44,583 bases of DNA from positions 1 to 44,583 of the forward strand of contig NZ_LWLS01000106.1 in assembly GCF_001905095.1 (NCBI RefSeq). Direction: 5' to 3'. Each line of letters starts with the position of its first letter. The stretch's first letter is position 1. The stretch comes from Micromonospora sp. CB01531. Its GTDB lineage: Bacteria > Actinomycetota > Actinomycetes > Mycobacteriales > Micromonosporaceae. The notes below the pieces were generated by a model. It had not been told where the DNA came from, searched no databases, and saw only the letters and a program-made list of their open reading frames with translations. Positions 34,176 through 43,366 of the stretch are shown piece after piece. The position numbers and the translations under genes are program-made.

Positions 34176-34595
34176 CTATGCGGAAGCGTTGAGACGTGTG
34201 CCGCGGGTTCGGCGGCGGTCCGGATCTGACGTCACCGCGTGTGGTGAGCAGGCCATCAGGCGGCATGCGGTGTGGGCAGTGGCCGCTGTGAGGGGTTCCC
34301 GGTCGTGCGGGGCCGAACAAGTTGGTCCGCGCGGCGGTGGTCGGGGAGTGATGTGCTTTCGGCCTCGTGCGAACGATCGGCGATGGGTCGCCACTTGGTA
34401 GGCGTGGTGGGCGTCGGGCGCTGGCGAGCATGGGCATGGCTGTCCGACGCAGCGCGAGTTGGCACAGCGGCTCGGACGGTGGGTGTGGGGAAGGTGGGCG
34501 GAAGCGACGTCGGTGGCGAGCCGCCACAGCAGGACGTCGGTGACGGTGGGGGGATGCGGTGGCGGTGCGGCTGGTTCATCGGGTAGTTCCTTCAT
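34176..34595 (-). CDS. small cysteine-containing protein of mobile elements (139 aa)
   Basis: The N-terminal third reads TVTDVLLWRLATDVASAH followed by a CANSRCVGQPCPCSP cysteine cluster, a pattern I associate with small proteins next to HTH genes in Micromonospora-type integrative elements. The tail is low-complexity and may extend beyond the true protein. The ATG at 34595 is the only good start in frame. Function unknown; the Cys cluster may bind zinc. Confidence 0.45.
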   Translation of the reverse strand: MKELPDEPAAPPPHPPTVTDVLLWRLATDVASAHLPHTHRPSRCANSRCVGQPCPCSPAPDAHHAYQVATHRRSFARGRKHITPRPPPRGPTCSAPHDREPLTAATAHTACRLMACSPHAVTSDPDRRRTRGTRLNASA

Positions 34596-35063
34596 GGACG
34601 GGGCCGGTTTCGGGTGGCCGCCACCCTGGCCAGCGCTGTGGGGACAGGTGCGCTGCCGGGTAGGCCGCAGCGGCGGCCGGCACGAGTGACGCCCGACTTC
34701 GCGCCTAGATCAAGTCGTCGACCGGCTTCTGGGATCAGCTGTCGGCAGCCACATGCGGCCAGGCGTCGGACCGGTTAGGAAGGACGCCCCGGCCGGCTGG
34801 GCTGGCGTCACGGCAGGCGTCGTCCCACGGCCGTCACGGGCAGGTGGCGTCGCCACGGCGTCCAGGGCCATGTTCGCGGCGTCGGCGTTAATGGCGTTTC
34901 GCTAGCGGGGTCGTGCAGCGCGTGCCACACGCGGCTGCGCAACTGCGCCTAGCGGTGCTGCGGCATCGGCCAGACCGTCAGCCTGCGGCCTCTGCCTGAT
35001 TGACCGGAGGCGGGCTGCGTGACCGGGCGACGGCACGAGGCGCTTGACGGCGCTCAAGGATTT
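34596..35063. other. intergenic, no gene recognised
   Basis: A 468-bp gap between two minus-strand genes. No frame has a motif or ribosome site, and I see no strong inverted repeat. Confidence 0.4.
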
Positions 35064-36270
35064 TCACGCGGGGATGTGCCAGCGGTGTGGGCACAGCAGG
35101 AGCTGTAGCGCGGCGGCGGCTTGCTGGGGGACGACGCCGTTGCCGAGAACGCGCAGCGCGAGGGTGCGGGGCAGTCCGAGGGCGGTGACATGCCCTTGCT
35201 GGAGTCCCATCAGCCATTCGACGAAGGGTGGGGCGAGGACGGGCTTGCCGTGCCGACCGGTCTGGGTTGGTTCGGGGACGGGACGGTCGAGGATCAGTTC
35301 CCAACGGGCGACGGCGGCGGCATAGGCGCCCCACCGCTCGTCGTCGAGTTGGCCGAGGCCGGCGACGGTGGTGCGTAGGTCGTTGCCGCCGTCGCCGTGC
35401 CGGCCGGGTCCGCGTCCGTCGGAGGCGCGTGGTGTGGGTAGGTTGCGGGGGACACGTACCGCTGCCGAGGGCAGGGTGAGGTCCCCGTGTGAGCCCCGCT
35501 GCCCGGGGCAGCCTTTCTCCCCGTCAGAGGCGCGCGGTGTGGGTAGCAGCACCTGCGACAGCGGCGGCCGGAAACCCTTGCCGGCGCGTCGTCCGGGAGT
35601 GCCGGTGTCGCTCGCCCGCGGGGTGGGTAGCAGCCCGTGGCTGGTGCCGCCGGGTTCGATGAGGTCGGGCAGACCGTGCTGGTGGCCGGGGCCTTTGCCG
35701 TCACGTGCGCACGGCGTCGGCAACGTCCGCACCCCGTTTGAGGAGTTCGGCGCGTGTGGCCAGCAGGAACAGCCGGTCGCGGCGATGCGGGGCGCCGATG
35801 TCGGATGCGCGTAGGCACGTCCAGCTCGTGTCGTACCCGAGCGCGGCCATGTCGGCGGCGACGACGTCGAAACCCCGGCGGAGGAGCGCGGCGACGTTTT
35901 CCACAAACACGAGCGGCGGTCGAAGTGCGCGAACAGCGTCGACGACGCTTGTCCACAGGCTGCTGTGGATACCGGTGATGCCGGCTCGTTTGCCGGCGTT
36001 GGAGATGTCCTGGCAGGGGAATCCGGCGGTGAGCACGTCGACGGGCTCGACTCGGGTCCAGTCGACGGTGCGGATGTCGCCGAGGTTGGGCACGCCGGGC
36101 CAGTGGTGCTCGAGCACGGTGCGGGCGTGCCGGTCGACCTCGGCGTACCAGGCGAGCCGGCCGCCGAGCACCAGCTCGACGGCCATGTCGAGGCCGCCGT
36201 AGCCGGTGCACAGCGACCCGATCCGCACCCCGCTGCGGCGTCGTACGGGCGCGGGATGAGGCTCACTCAC
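35064..36270 (-). pseudogene. C5-cytosine DNA methyltransferase, frameshifted
   Basis: The N-terminal half, from GTG 36270 (GGAGG just upstream), has motif I IGSLCTGYGGLDMAVE, the catalytic PC in TAGFPCQDISNAG (motif IV), ENV in VFVENVAALL (motif VI) and RRDRLFLLATR (motif VIII). It then runs into a stop near 35704. The next frame picks up at VRTLPTPCARDGKG and carries the target-recognition region and motifs IX-X (FVEWLMGLQQG, LRVLGNGVVPQQA). One single-base indel near 35715-35740 joins the two. Unless this is a sequencing error, the gene is inactive. Four copies of LPTPRASD-like segments in the recognition region are a family trait. Confidence 0.8.
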
Positions 36271-36376
36271 GCCACCTCCCGCACCCCGACGCCCGGCCCT
36301 GCGCCGCCGGTCGTTCCGAGAGACAGGTCCGGGCGACGGCCGCATTAGTAGGCCGGGTGTCGGTAGGGTCGGCGGC

Positions 36377-37117
36377 ATGTTCGAGGGCCTCGACGCGCTG
36401 CACCCGCTGTGTAGCGAGAGAGGGGACCATCGCCGGGGGTGGGAGTTCGTCCGTGCGGTGACCGCGGCATTCGGCCGACCGGTGATCGAGGGCGACGGTG
36501 TCGACGCCAGCCGGTTGCAGGCGGCCGAAGACCGCATCGGGATCTTGCTGCCAGCCGCACTGCGTGAGGCTTACCTGCTGTTCGGTCGCCGGAGGGACCT
36601 GACCGCCGCTCAGGACCGTCTGATACTGCCCGAACAGCTTCGGACCGACGCCGACGGCGTCCTGGTCTTCCGCGTGGAGGCCCAGCACTGCGCGTCGTGG
36701 GGCGTGTCGCCCGGGGCCGTCGGCCAGGACGACCCCCCGGTCGTGGTGAACATCGGAGACGGCTGGATGCCGTACTCGGATCGGCTGTCGCTTGCGCTCG
36801 TCGAGATGGTGCTGTCCGAGGCGATGTTCTCCGCCGACGAGGGCAACGTCGACAACCGGGAGTTGGACGACGCGACCCATGGAGCGCTGGGCACTGCGTT
36901 CGAACGCCTGCCGTTGCCGGACTTCCCCTTCTGGGCCGGGATGGACGGGCCGCCAATCCGCTGGTTCGCCGGCCTCGATGTGATGCTGCGCGACGACGGC
37001 GGGACGTGGCTGTGGGTCCACGGCCGAACCCCGGCAGCAGTGCAAGCCATGCGGCATCGGTTGCCCGGCGAGTGGCTGACGGTCCCAGACGACGAGAACG
37101 AGGACGGCGAGGGCTGA
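36377..37117 (+). CDS. SMI1/KNR4 (SUKH) family protein
   Basis: A 246-residue SUKH-fold protein. The core reads LQAAEDRIGILLPAALREAY (family helix plus 'LP..L...Y'), LLFGRRRDL, ILPEQL and VLVFRVEAQHCASWGV, followed by a helical C-terminal half. Families of this type act as immunity proteins or protein-interaction modules. It lies between the cytosine methyltransferase remnant (divergent) and the N4/N6-methylase (convergent), with no toxin next to it. It does not closely resemble the SUKH protein at 3675-4208. Confidence 0.75.
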   Translation: MFEGLDALHPLCSERGDHRRGWEFVRAVTAAFGRPVIEGDGVDASRLQAAEDRIGILLPAALREAYLLFGRRRDLTAAQDRLILPEQLRTDADGVLVFRVEAQHCASWGVSPGAVGQDDPPVVVNIGDGWMPYSDRLSLALVEMVLSEAMFSADEGNVDNRELDDATHGALGTAFERLPLPDFPFWAGMDGPPIRWFAGLDVMLRDDGGTWLWVHGRTPAAVQAMRHRLPGEWLTVPDDENEDGEG

Positions 37118-37224
37118 GGCGTCCAGCGCAACGAAGCTGGGGATCTCACCACGGACGGCGAGCAGCAGCAGTGCGGATGACTGCGCGCCCGCGTCGAGGC
37201 TGAGATATCGGGCGGCGGATGTGT

Positions 37225-38229
37225 TCACGCGACCACCCCGCCGTCGGTGGCGTCCTTCAGGTTTCCTGAACTCGCGGAAGTCCCGGGCCGGCGGAAGATC
37301 AGCACGTCCTCGTGCGTGATCAGGTGCAGCGGGGTGCCGGCGGTGCGGGCCTTGCGCACGGCCTGGAGCTGGAAGAACGACGGCCGGGCGATCAGGTGCC
37401 CGTTGCGGACCGCCGCGAGGAGCGCGACGCACCGCTCGGTCGGCACCAGGCCAGCGCGGACACCCGCGGCGATCACCGCGGACGGCAGGTCGACCAGCTG
37501 GCCGTTCTTGCGCCACGGCCGCGCGGTGACCACCACGGTGCCGCCGGGGCGCAGCAGTACGGCGCAGCCGGACAGGATCTGCTCGAACCCGTCGGCAAGG
37601 CCGGTGAGGTCCCGGTAGGCGAGGTTCCCGCGGTCAGTGCCGTAGGTGTTGTCGAACTTCGCCACCCCGTCCGCGCCCGGCCGAACGAGGCCGTGCACGG
37701 TCGGCCCGTACGGGGGAGAGGTCACCACCAAGGCGACCTGCCCCGCGAGGGCCGCGGGCAGCAGCGACCGCAGGCGGGTGGCGTCGCCACGGACCACCGA
37801 CGCCCGCCCGGTAGCGCCCTGCCGCTGGGCGTGGACGATGTTGGCGTCCGCGATGTTCGACCACCGCGGCTCGTACTCCACACCGATGGCATCGCGGCCG
37901 GCGTGGATGGCCTCAACGAGGGTGGTGCCGATCCCACACATCGGGTCGAGGACGAGATCGCCCGGCTGGGTGTAGGCGTGCACGGCGTGGGCGGCGATCG
38001 CCGGGAGCATCCGGGCGGGATGCTTGCCCGACTCGGGCACGTACCGGCCGCGCCGCTGCACCGGCCCGGTCTGCTGCGCGGTCGCCCACACCGACAGGCC
38101 CTCTGGCCCGTCCGGGGCCCGGTGGCGGCTCTCGTCGTCGCGGTGCCGACCCTCGTAGCTCCGATGCCGGCCGCGGTAGGTGTCCTCAGGCTGGTTCGGG
38201 TCGGTGGGGGAGGGGGTGTGCTCAGCCAC
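37225..38229 (-). CDS. DNA methyltransferase (N4/N6, SPPY type)
   Basis: A 334-residue methylase with motif I DPMCGIGTTLVEA and motif IV VVTSPPYGP, the order and sequence of the N4-cytosine/N6-adenine DNA methylases. A charged, Arg/His-rich N-terminus (RGRHRSYEGRHRDDESRHR) contains short repeats. It should modify DNA of the host element, perhaps protecting it from restriction; no cognate nuclease is adjacent. GTG at 38229 overlaps the stop of the preceding paralogue by 8 bp, so the two are co-translated. The frame is open to 38259, but homology does not need the extra residues. Confidence 0.85.
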   Translation of the reverse strand: MAEHTPSPTDPNQPEDTYRGRHRSYEGRHRDDESRHRAPDGPEGLSVWATAQQTGPVQRRGRYVPESGKHPARMLPAIAAHAVHAYTQPGDLVLDPMCGIGTTLVEAIHAGRDAIGVEYEPRWSNIADANIVHAQRQGATGRASVVRGDATRLRSLLPAALAGQVALVVTSPPYGPTVHGLVRPGADGVAKFDNTYGTDRGNLAYRDLTGLADGFEQILSGCAVLLRPGGTVVVTARPWRKNGQLVDLPSAVIAAGVRAGLVPTERCVALLAAVRNGHLIARPSFFQLQAVRKARTAGTPLHLITHEDVLIFRRPGTSASSGNLKDATDGGVVA

Positions 38230-39115
38230 GGCGATCACCCCCGTCGCGGCGCCCCTCACGCGGCGAGGCCATCGGTGCGACGGGCGTGAACACGACGAGG
38301 TCCGCGTGGACCTTCAGGTGCGCCACCGCCGACCGCTGATCGGTCTGCTGGGTGAGGGTGAGCAGTTCCTCGTCGGTGACGTGGTAGACGAACGTGTCGC
38401 CGTCGGTGTCGGCGGCGACGGCGACGATGTGCTGCAGGTAGCCCAGGCCCACAGCCGCGGCGGCGGTGGCCACCGGGGTGAAGTCCTCCGGCCCACCTGC
38501 CGCGGCGGGGATGGTTACGACGAGGACGAGGCAGCCTCCGGGGCGCAGCAGCCGCGCGCACGCGGTCAGCAGCCACGCCAGCCGCACCCGGTTGGTGGCG
38601 TCGGCGGGATCGAGGGGCCAGCAGGCCACCACCAGACTCGTCGCCCCCGCCAGGGACGTGTGGCCGGGGACGGTGGCGGGCAGCTCGGTGGCCAGGTCCG
38701 GCTCGGTGAGGTCGTCGCCAAACCACACGCTCATGTCCGGCACGTCGCCGCCGCCGTCGAAGGGGGCGGCCGGGTCGGGGCGGGCCGGCAGGGTGGCCGG
38801 TCCGATGATCAGGCTGGACGCGTCGGTGAACCAGCCCGGATGGTGCCGGCGACCGCCCGCCGTGCAGACGCCAGCGAGGGCGTGGTCGCCGGTGAGGTCG
38901 ACGACGACCTCACCGGGACGGCTGTACGCGGCGATGAGCCGGTAGGCCAGCCGAGCGCCGACGCTTCGGCCGGCGTCGGCGGCGGTGCGGGCGGTGCGCC
39001 ATACGGTGACCGGCACCGGCGGGTCGCCGGCGACCAGGTCGATCAGGGCCGGGTCGACACACGGGTCGACCGGGCGGACAGGGTCTGGGTGGTGCTGCGG
39101 CGTGTGCTCGCTCAT
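38222..39115 (-). CDS. degenerate paralogue of the DNA methyltransferase
   Basis: A 297-residue protein whose layout follows the methylase downstream: both open with EHTP, both have PGEVVVDL / PGDLVLDP at motif I and a LLRPGGCLVLV / LLRPGGTVVV strand, and both end in a DLVVFTPV / DVLIFRRP strand. Motif I reads DLTGDHALAG and the catalytic position reads VVACWPLDP in place of VVTSPPYGP. It likely lacks catalysis but could be the non-catalytic half of a heterodimer. ATG at 39115. It is the first gene of the pair and overlaps it by 8 bp. Confidence 0.7.
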   Translation of the reverse strand: MSEHTPQHHPDPVRPVDPCVDPALIDLVAGDPPVPVTVWRTARTAADAGRSVGARLAYRLIAAYSRPGEVVVDLTGDHALAGVCTAGGRRHHPGWFTDASSLIIGPATLPARPDPAAPFDGGGDVPDMSVWFGDDLTEPDLATELPATVPGHTSLAGATSLVVACWPLDPADATNRVRLAWLLTACARLLRPGGCLVLVVTIPAAAGGPEDFTPVATAAAAVGLGYLQHIVAVAADTDGDTFVYHVTDEELLTLTQQTDQRSAVAHLKVHADLVVFTPVAPMASPREGRRDGGDRRG

Positions 39116-39148
39116 CTGAATGTCGGCTCCGCGCCGCGCCGTGATGCG

Positions 39149-39943
39149 CTGACACCCTCAAACCGGGCTCTGTCAGCTCCGGCGAACACCCCCAGGCCTG
39201 ACAGACCTCTCACAGCCGAGGGGGCTGACCTGACAGCCCTGGTAGGAGATCCGCCGGCCTTGCGCGCCGGTCGAGGGGTGACCGTGTCCGACGGACGCCG
39301 CCGCCGAATGTCAGAGCATCCCTGCGATACCTGACGCCGCTGTCAGACACCGAGCGTGACGGACAATGCCCACCATGTCAGCGAATGGCATCGATGACAT
39401 GGCGAGGGCGACCTGTGCTGTCAGACGCCGCCATGTCGTCGCGACGGCGGCGACCACCCCGTCGGACACCGCAGCTGCCAGTGCCACGGCGAAAGGCCGG
39501 GGCAACTCTAGTGAGACAAACAGCCGGGTCGGAGCAACTTCATTGCGACACGCGCAACTTGATTGAGACGGGACACCTGACAACGGCCTCGCTGTCAGAC
39601 TCGGAGGGACTGACCGGGGTACCTGTCAGACTCCCCGCCGCACTGTCAGACCCCGGCGGCAGTGCGACGGCTTGGATGTCCGCTCGCGCCGACAGACCGC
39701 GGCCAGGCGACAGCAAAGGCGGGTACGTCCAGGTCAGGGCGGCTCTGTCAGATCGCCACGATCGGAAACGGTCGACGCTGCCGAGGCGTGTCAGACACCC
39801 GGCCACAGCGACGGTCGCCGCCGTTGCCGCTGACACCGATGCGGCGAGCTGCGCTGTCAGAGGTCTGTGAGGCCGCCGTGGCGCAATCAGTGTCACCGCA
39901 ACCGACGACACCCATCGACGCGTCATCGACGCTCGCCCTGACA
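39149..39943. repeat. dispersed TGTCAG/CTGACA hexamer array
   Basis: Seventeen copies of TGTCAG on either strand occur in about 800 bp. On the plus strand they start at 39171, 39309, 39341, 39376, 39419, 39593, 39624, 39644, 39746, 39789 and 39855. As CTGACA they start at 39149, 39198, 39230, 39577, 39830 and 39938. Random sequence would give about 0.4. Many extend to TGTCAGAC. Spacing is irregular. The region has no credible gene and lies between the methylase pair and the sigma-like HTH gene; it is probably a multi-site binding region (origin, partition or operator array). Confidence 0.75.
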
Positions 39944-39956
39944 AGGAGTTGTTGAC

Positions 39957-40829
39957 ATGGCAGCGCCCGACACCGCTTGGCCCGACTCGCCACTGGACGC
40001 CGTCAACGCCGCCTTCGCGGCACTGACACGCGACCCCAACCCGATGACACTCGATCTCGACAAGCTGCACGATGACAACGACCTCCCCGCCAGCTCCATG
40101 ACACTGCCGGCACTGCGCGACTGGCTCCTGAAGCACCCACGCGCCTACACAGCCCGTGACACCGTGTGGCGGGAACTGGTCCTGCGCGCCCGGCTGCAGG
40201 GGCCGGCGTGGGTGGTCGCCGCGGCCGGCATGGCGATGCCGGCACTACGCCGATGCGCCGGCCAACTGCGGCTCGGCTGGTCCGGCGACGCCCACGACAT
40301 CGACTCGGAAATCCTCACCGGGTTCCTCACGGCGCTGCGCGACCGGACGGACCTGTCGAAACCCGCGCCGTACGCATCGCTATGCATGGCCGCATGGCGA
40401 GCCGGATACACACTGCGCCAACGCGCCGGCGAGGCGGTGCCGGTCGACGATATCCAGCACGTCATCGGACCCCGCACCCCCACCGTCCCCTACGGCCATC
40501 CCGACCTACTCATACGCCGCGCGGTCATCTTGGGCCTGCTCGACGCCTGCGACGAGCAGCCCTACATCGACCTACGCCTCGGCCGGCGGGCAATCGAACC
40601 GATCGCCGACGCCATGGGCATCACCGCCGACGCCCTACGCATGCGAGCCCGACGCATCGACCAACGCATCGCCCACGCCCTGGCAAGCGGGCTACTCACC
40701 GGCGTCGCATCTCCGCAGGCCGCCGCACACCTGGCCGCGACCGCCACACACCGGAAACGGACCCGCGCCGCGCGTGCCACCGCGAATGCCTACCGGACAG
40801 CCGCAGCAGCGGCAAATGTCGCCGCCTGA
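39957..40829 (+). CDS. sigma-70-like HTH protein of integrative elements
   Basis: A 290-residue protein with a region-4-like C-terminal HTH (IEPIADAMGITADALRMRARRIDQRI) and a helical middle (WVVAAAGMAMPALRRCAGQL, DIDSEILTGFLTALRDRTDL) recalling sigma region 2. Similar proteins sit at the same place in Micromonospora-type elements. ATG at 39957 with AAGGAG nine bases upstream. It is directly downstream of the TGTCAG array, the best candidate for its binding sites. Regulator or replication-associated factor; not a canonical sigma factor. Confidence 0.75.
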   Translation: MAAPDTAWPDSPLDAVNAAFAALTRDPNPMTLDLDKLHDDNDLPASSMTLPALRDWLLKHPRAYTARDTVWRELVLRARLQGPAWVVAAAGMAMPALRRCAGQLRLGWSGDAHDIDSEILTGFLTALRDRTDLSKPAPYASLCMAAWRAGYTLRQRAGEAVPVDDIQHVIGPRTPTVPYGHPDLLIRRAVILGLLDACDEQPYIDLRLGRRAIEPIADAMGITADALRMRARRIDQRIAHALASGLLTGVASPQAAAHLAATATHRKRTRAARATANAYRTAAAAANVAA

Positions 40830-40986
40830 ACACGCCGTGCCGCGGGTCCGGCCGTCGTGGCCGGGCCCGCAGGCCGTTTGCGGGGACCGCGACCATACAT
40901 GGCGGATGGTGCTGTCGGATGTCGTAAGCAACCATTGAGACTCGTCCAGTAGGGCGCTCCACCTTGTCCCCCCGTCCGGGGAGGCT

Positions 40987-41019
40987 GGACGGTCTACGAC
41001 TGCCCGACGAGGAGATCCG
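40987..41019. repeat. dispersed direct repeat A, copy 1
   Basis: A 33-bp segment, 31/33 identical to 43301-43333. Its end contains GAGGAGATCC and both copies are preceded by a CCCCG..(C/A)GGGG hairpin. It precedes the membrane hydrolase gene. Confidence 0.75.
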
Positions 41020-41205
41020 CTATGAAGCCGCATGGTGCCCGTCAAGCTTCAATGACGATCGAGTTTGCGGAAGGGCGCCCCGGCTATAGCGGCTCCTCGC
41101 CTTCCGGGATTGTCCTGCTGCGGCGACGAATGTTCCGGCGCGGTGCGGGTATCAGGCGCAGCAGTGATGCCGGGCCTGGGCGGTCGCCGCCGGCGAGGAG
41201 GATCC

Positions 41206-42861
41206 GTGCGCCCCGACCGGGTACGTCTGTTGCAGCTGGTCATCCTGTGCGCCGTGCCGCCGGCGATCGAGGCGGCCGTGCTGCGCGGCGTACGGTTCAC
41301 CTCGGTGCTCGGCCTGGCGCCCCAGGCCAGCGCGGTCTGGCCGTACGGGACGTTCCACGACCTGCTCTGGGTGCTGGTGTACCACAACTCGTGGATCGGG
41401 TTCGCCGTCGAGTTGCTGGCCACCATCGTGCTGCGCGGACTGTTCTGCGCCGTGCTGATCGCGATCGCCTGGCCGACGGAGGTGCCCCGCCCGTCGTGGA
41501 GGCGGCTGGCCGGCCGTAACCTGGCGATCTCCGCGCTGGCCACGGTGCTGCTGTCGCCGTGGGCGGCGATAGCCCTGGTCACCGTGGAAGTGGCGCTGTC
41601 CTGGTGGATCGTCTTCGAGTTGCTACCGCTGCTGGTCCTGGCCCCGCTGCTGCAGCGGGGTGGGATGGTGCCGGGCTGGTGGCGCGGGCTGCCCTCGGCT
41701 GCCCTGGTCGGCTGGGCGATCCTCAACTTCGTCGTGCTCACTGCGGCCGGCGCCCTCGTCTGGGGGGTTCCGTCCTGGTTGACGGTTCCGGTCGTGGCAC
41801 TGACCGGGGCGGCCAATGGCCTGCTGTGGCTGCGGGTGGTGCGCGCCGCGGTGACCCAGGAGCAGGTCCGGTGGCGGCGCGTACCGGTGACGCCGGTGGC
41901 GTTTGTGCTGGTCCTGGGTTTGCTGGTGTTTCAAGACGATATCGTGGCGCTGGGCCAGCGCCCGACGGACCCGCCGCTGCTGCGGGCCGCCGCCGCCCGG
42001 CCGGAGTTCGCGAACCTCCGATACACGGTGCTGTTCCTCGACGGCTACGAAACCAGCTACGACGGGCGGCTCGCCCACGAATTCGCCTCGGCACCCCTGA
42101 CGCTTTTCTCTTATCGGGGCACCGAGGCGGATGGGCGGCCCAGGCCCTACCGGGCGCAGGACACCCACCAGTCGGTGGAGACCAGCGCGCGGTTGCTCGC
42201 CGACCAGGTGGATCAGTTGCACGCGCGGACCGGCAAGCCGGTGGCGCTGGTGGGGGTGAGCGAGGGCGCCATGATCATCCGCTACTACCTGGGCCGGATG
42301 CCGCACCCGGCGGTCGAAGCGGCGGCGCTGGCTAGCCCGCTCATCCGGGCCGGGCAGATCTACTATCCGCCGCCGGAGGCCAGCTCCGGCTGGGGCGTCG
42401 CCTCCGGCTGGCAGCTGCGGGGCATCTTCGCGCTGATCGGCACCACCGGCCGGGTGCCGAACGATCCCGACGAGCCGTTCCTGCGGTCGCTGATGGACGA
42501 GGCACCGTTCTTCCGCAACAACATGTTCTGCCCGGTGCCGGGCGTACGGATGGTCCTGTTCCTACCGATAGCCGACGCGGTTACCGTCCCGCCTGGGGCC
42601 TATCCCGAGCTCCCCGTGTACGAGGTGACCAGCCTGCACGGCAGGCTGCTCGACCGGCCCGCCGAACTGCAGCGGCTGGCCGACTTCCTCCGCCACGGTA
42701 CTACGCCGACTCACGAGACCAGCTGGGAATACGAGCTCATCGAGCAGGCCAGCGGGGCCTGGCAGGCGCCGGCCCTGGCGTTGCGACTCAACCCCGCCTG
42801 GCACTACACGGGGCAGGCCGATTACGCGCTGCGCAGAGGAGCCTGCGCCGAACGCGGGTAG
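41206..42861 (+). CDS. membrane protein with alpha/beta-hydrolase-like domain
   Basis: A 551-residue protein. Residues 1-250 hold about seven hydrophobic helices. Residues 300-500 look like an alpha/beta hydrolase: strand TVLFLDGYETSY, then VALVGVSEGAMIIRYY with a G-x-S-x-G nucleophile elbow, and a final loop with ...EVTSLHGRLL where a catalytic His would fall. Activity on a lipid or ester is possible; there is no specific substrate clue. The GTG at 41206, with GAGGAGG six bases upstream, is preferred to longer frames (41065, 41167). It sits alone between repeat A copy 1 and repeat B copy 1. Confidence 0.75.
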   Translation: MRPDRVRLLQLVILCAVPPAIEAAVLRGVRFTSVLGLAPQASAVWPYGTFHDLLWVLVYHNSWIGFAVELLATIVLRGLFCAVLIAIAWPTEVPRPSWRRLAGRNLAISALATVLLSPWAAIALVTVEVALSWWIVFELLPLLVLAPLLQRGGMVPGWWRGLPSAALVGWAILNFVVLTAAGALVWGVPSWLTVPVVALTGAANGLLWLRVVRAAVTQEQVRWRRVPVTPVAFVLVLGLLVFQDDIVALGQRPTDPPLLRAAAARPEFANLRYTVLFLDGYETSYDGRLAHEFASAPLTLFSYRGTEADGRPRPYRAQDTHQSVETSARLLADQVDQLHARTGKPVALVGVSEGAMIIRYYLGRMPHPAVEAAALASPLIRAGQIYYPPPEASSGWGVASGWQLRGIFALIGTTGRVPNDPDEPFLRSLMDEAPFFRNNMFCPVPGVRMVLFLPIADAVTVPPGAYPELPVYEVTSLHGRLLDRPAELQRLADFLRHGTTPTHETSWEYELIEQASGAWQAPALALRLNPAWHYTGQADYALRRGACAERG

Positions 42862-42973
42862 ACCGGCGTCGGGCCCGCGCTGCCTCGCCGACACCTCGCC
42901 CGCAGTGGCAGTTGGCCGGTAAGCCTGGCTTGCAGACCGAGTCGAGCAGCCGCGCCTCACGCGTGCCCTGGTA

Positions 42974-42999
42974 GTCCGCATCCAGTCCGCAAGAGGTCG
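42974..42999. repeat. dispersed direct repeat B, copy 1
   Basis: A 26-bp segment beginning GTCCGCATC, containing AGTCCGCAAGAGG, 24/26 identical to 44327-44352. It carries two GTCCGC words, a pattern seen next to actinobacterial integrase genes; possible attachment-site remnant. Confidence 0.7.
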
Positions 43000-43300
43000 G
43001 CGGACGGCGACGAAGTGGTGTGAGATGTCGAGAGGTGTCTCCGCGCGTGCCATTAGCGTGCCATTCGATCAGGACAGCGGGGGTAAGCCAGCTTGCCCTC
43101 GGATCACCCGGTCGCCGTGACCATGTCGACGGCGATGAGGGACCGGGGCGCGACGTCGTACCCGCCTGCTACGGTGCGCCGCAGTTGGCCGGCCAGAGCA
43201 ACCCATGTGGGACAGCGCGGCTACGGGGGGCGGGCACTGGTAGGTCCCGGAGTGATCCCGGGACCGAATATGGGACACCGCGACCCGCTCCCCGCCAGGG

Positions 43301-43333
43301 GGACGGCCTACGACGGCCCGACGAGGAGATCCG
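43301..43333. repeat. dispersed direct repeat A, copy 2
   Basis: A 33-bp segment, 31/33 identical to 40987-41019 and in the same orientation, preceded by CCCCGCCAGGGG. It lies 34 bp from the end of the membrane-protein gene at 43367. Confidence 0.75.
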
Positions 43334-43366
43334 TTCCTCAAGAGAGATACCTTGCCCGGCCGCGAC

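Larger units (their letters stand above)
42862..43366. other. repeat-rich intergenic stretch
   Basis: Contains repeat B copy 1 (42974-42999), a tandem GCGTGCCATT pair (43047-43067) and repeat A copy 2 (43301-43333). No credible gene; the frames across it are Arg/Pro-rich. Confidence 0.4.

Noticed and set aside
35393..35735. Four LPTPRASD-like coding repeats in the cytosine methyltransferase
   Set aside because: Variable repeats of this kind are normal in the recognition region of actinobacterial C5-methyltransferases, so they are not listed as a separate repeat element.
41022..41519. Plus-strand ORF starting just after repeat A copy 1
   Set aside because: It has a GAGGAG upstream, but the product is Arg/Pro-rich and overlaps the hydrolase gene in another frame.
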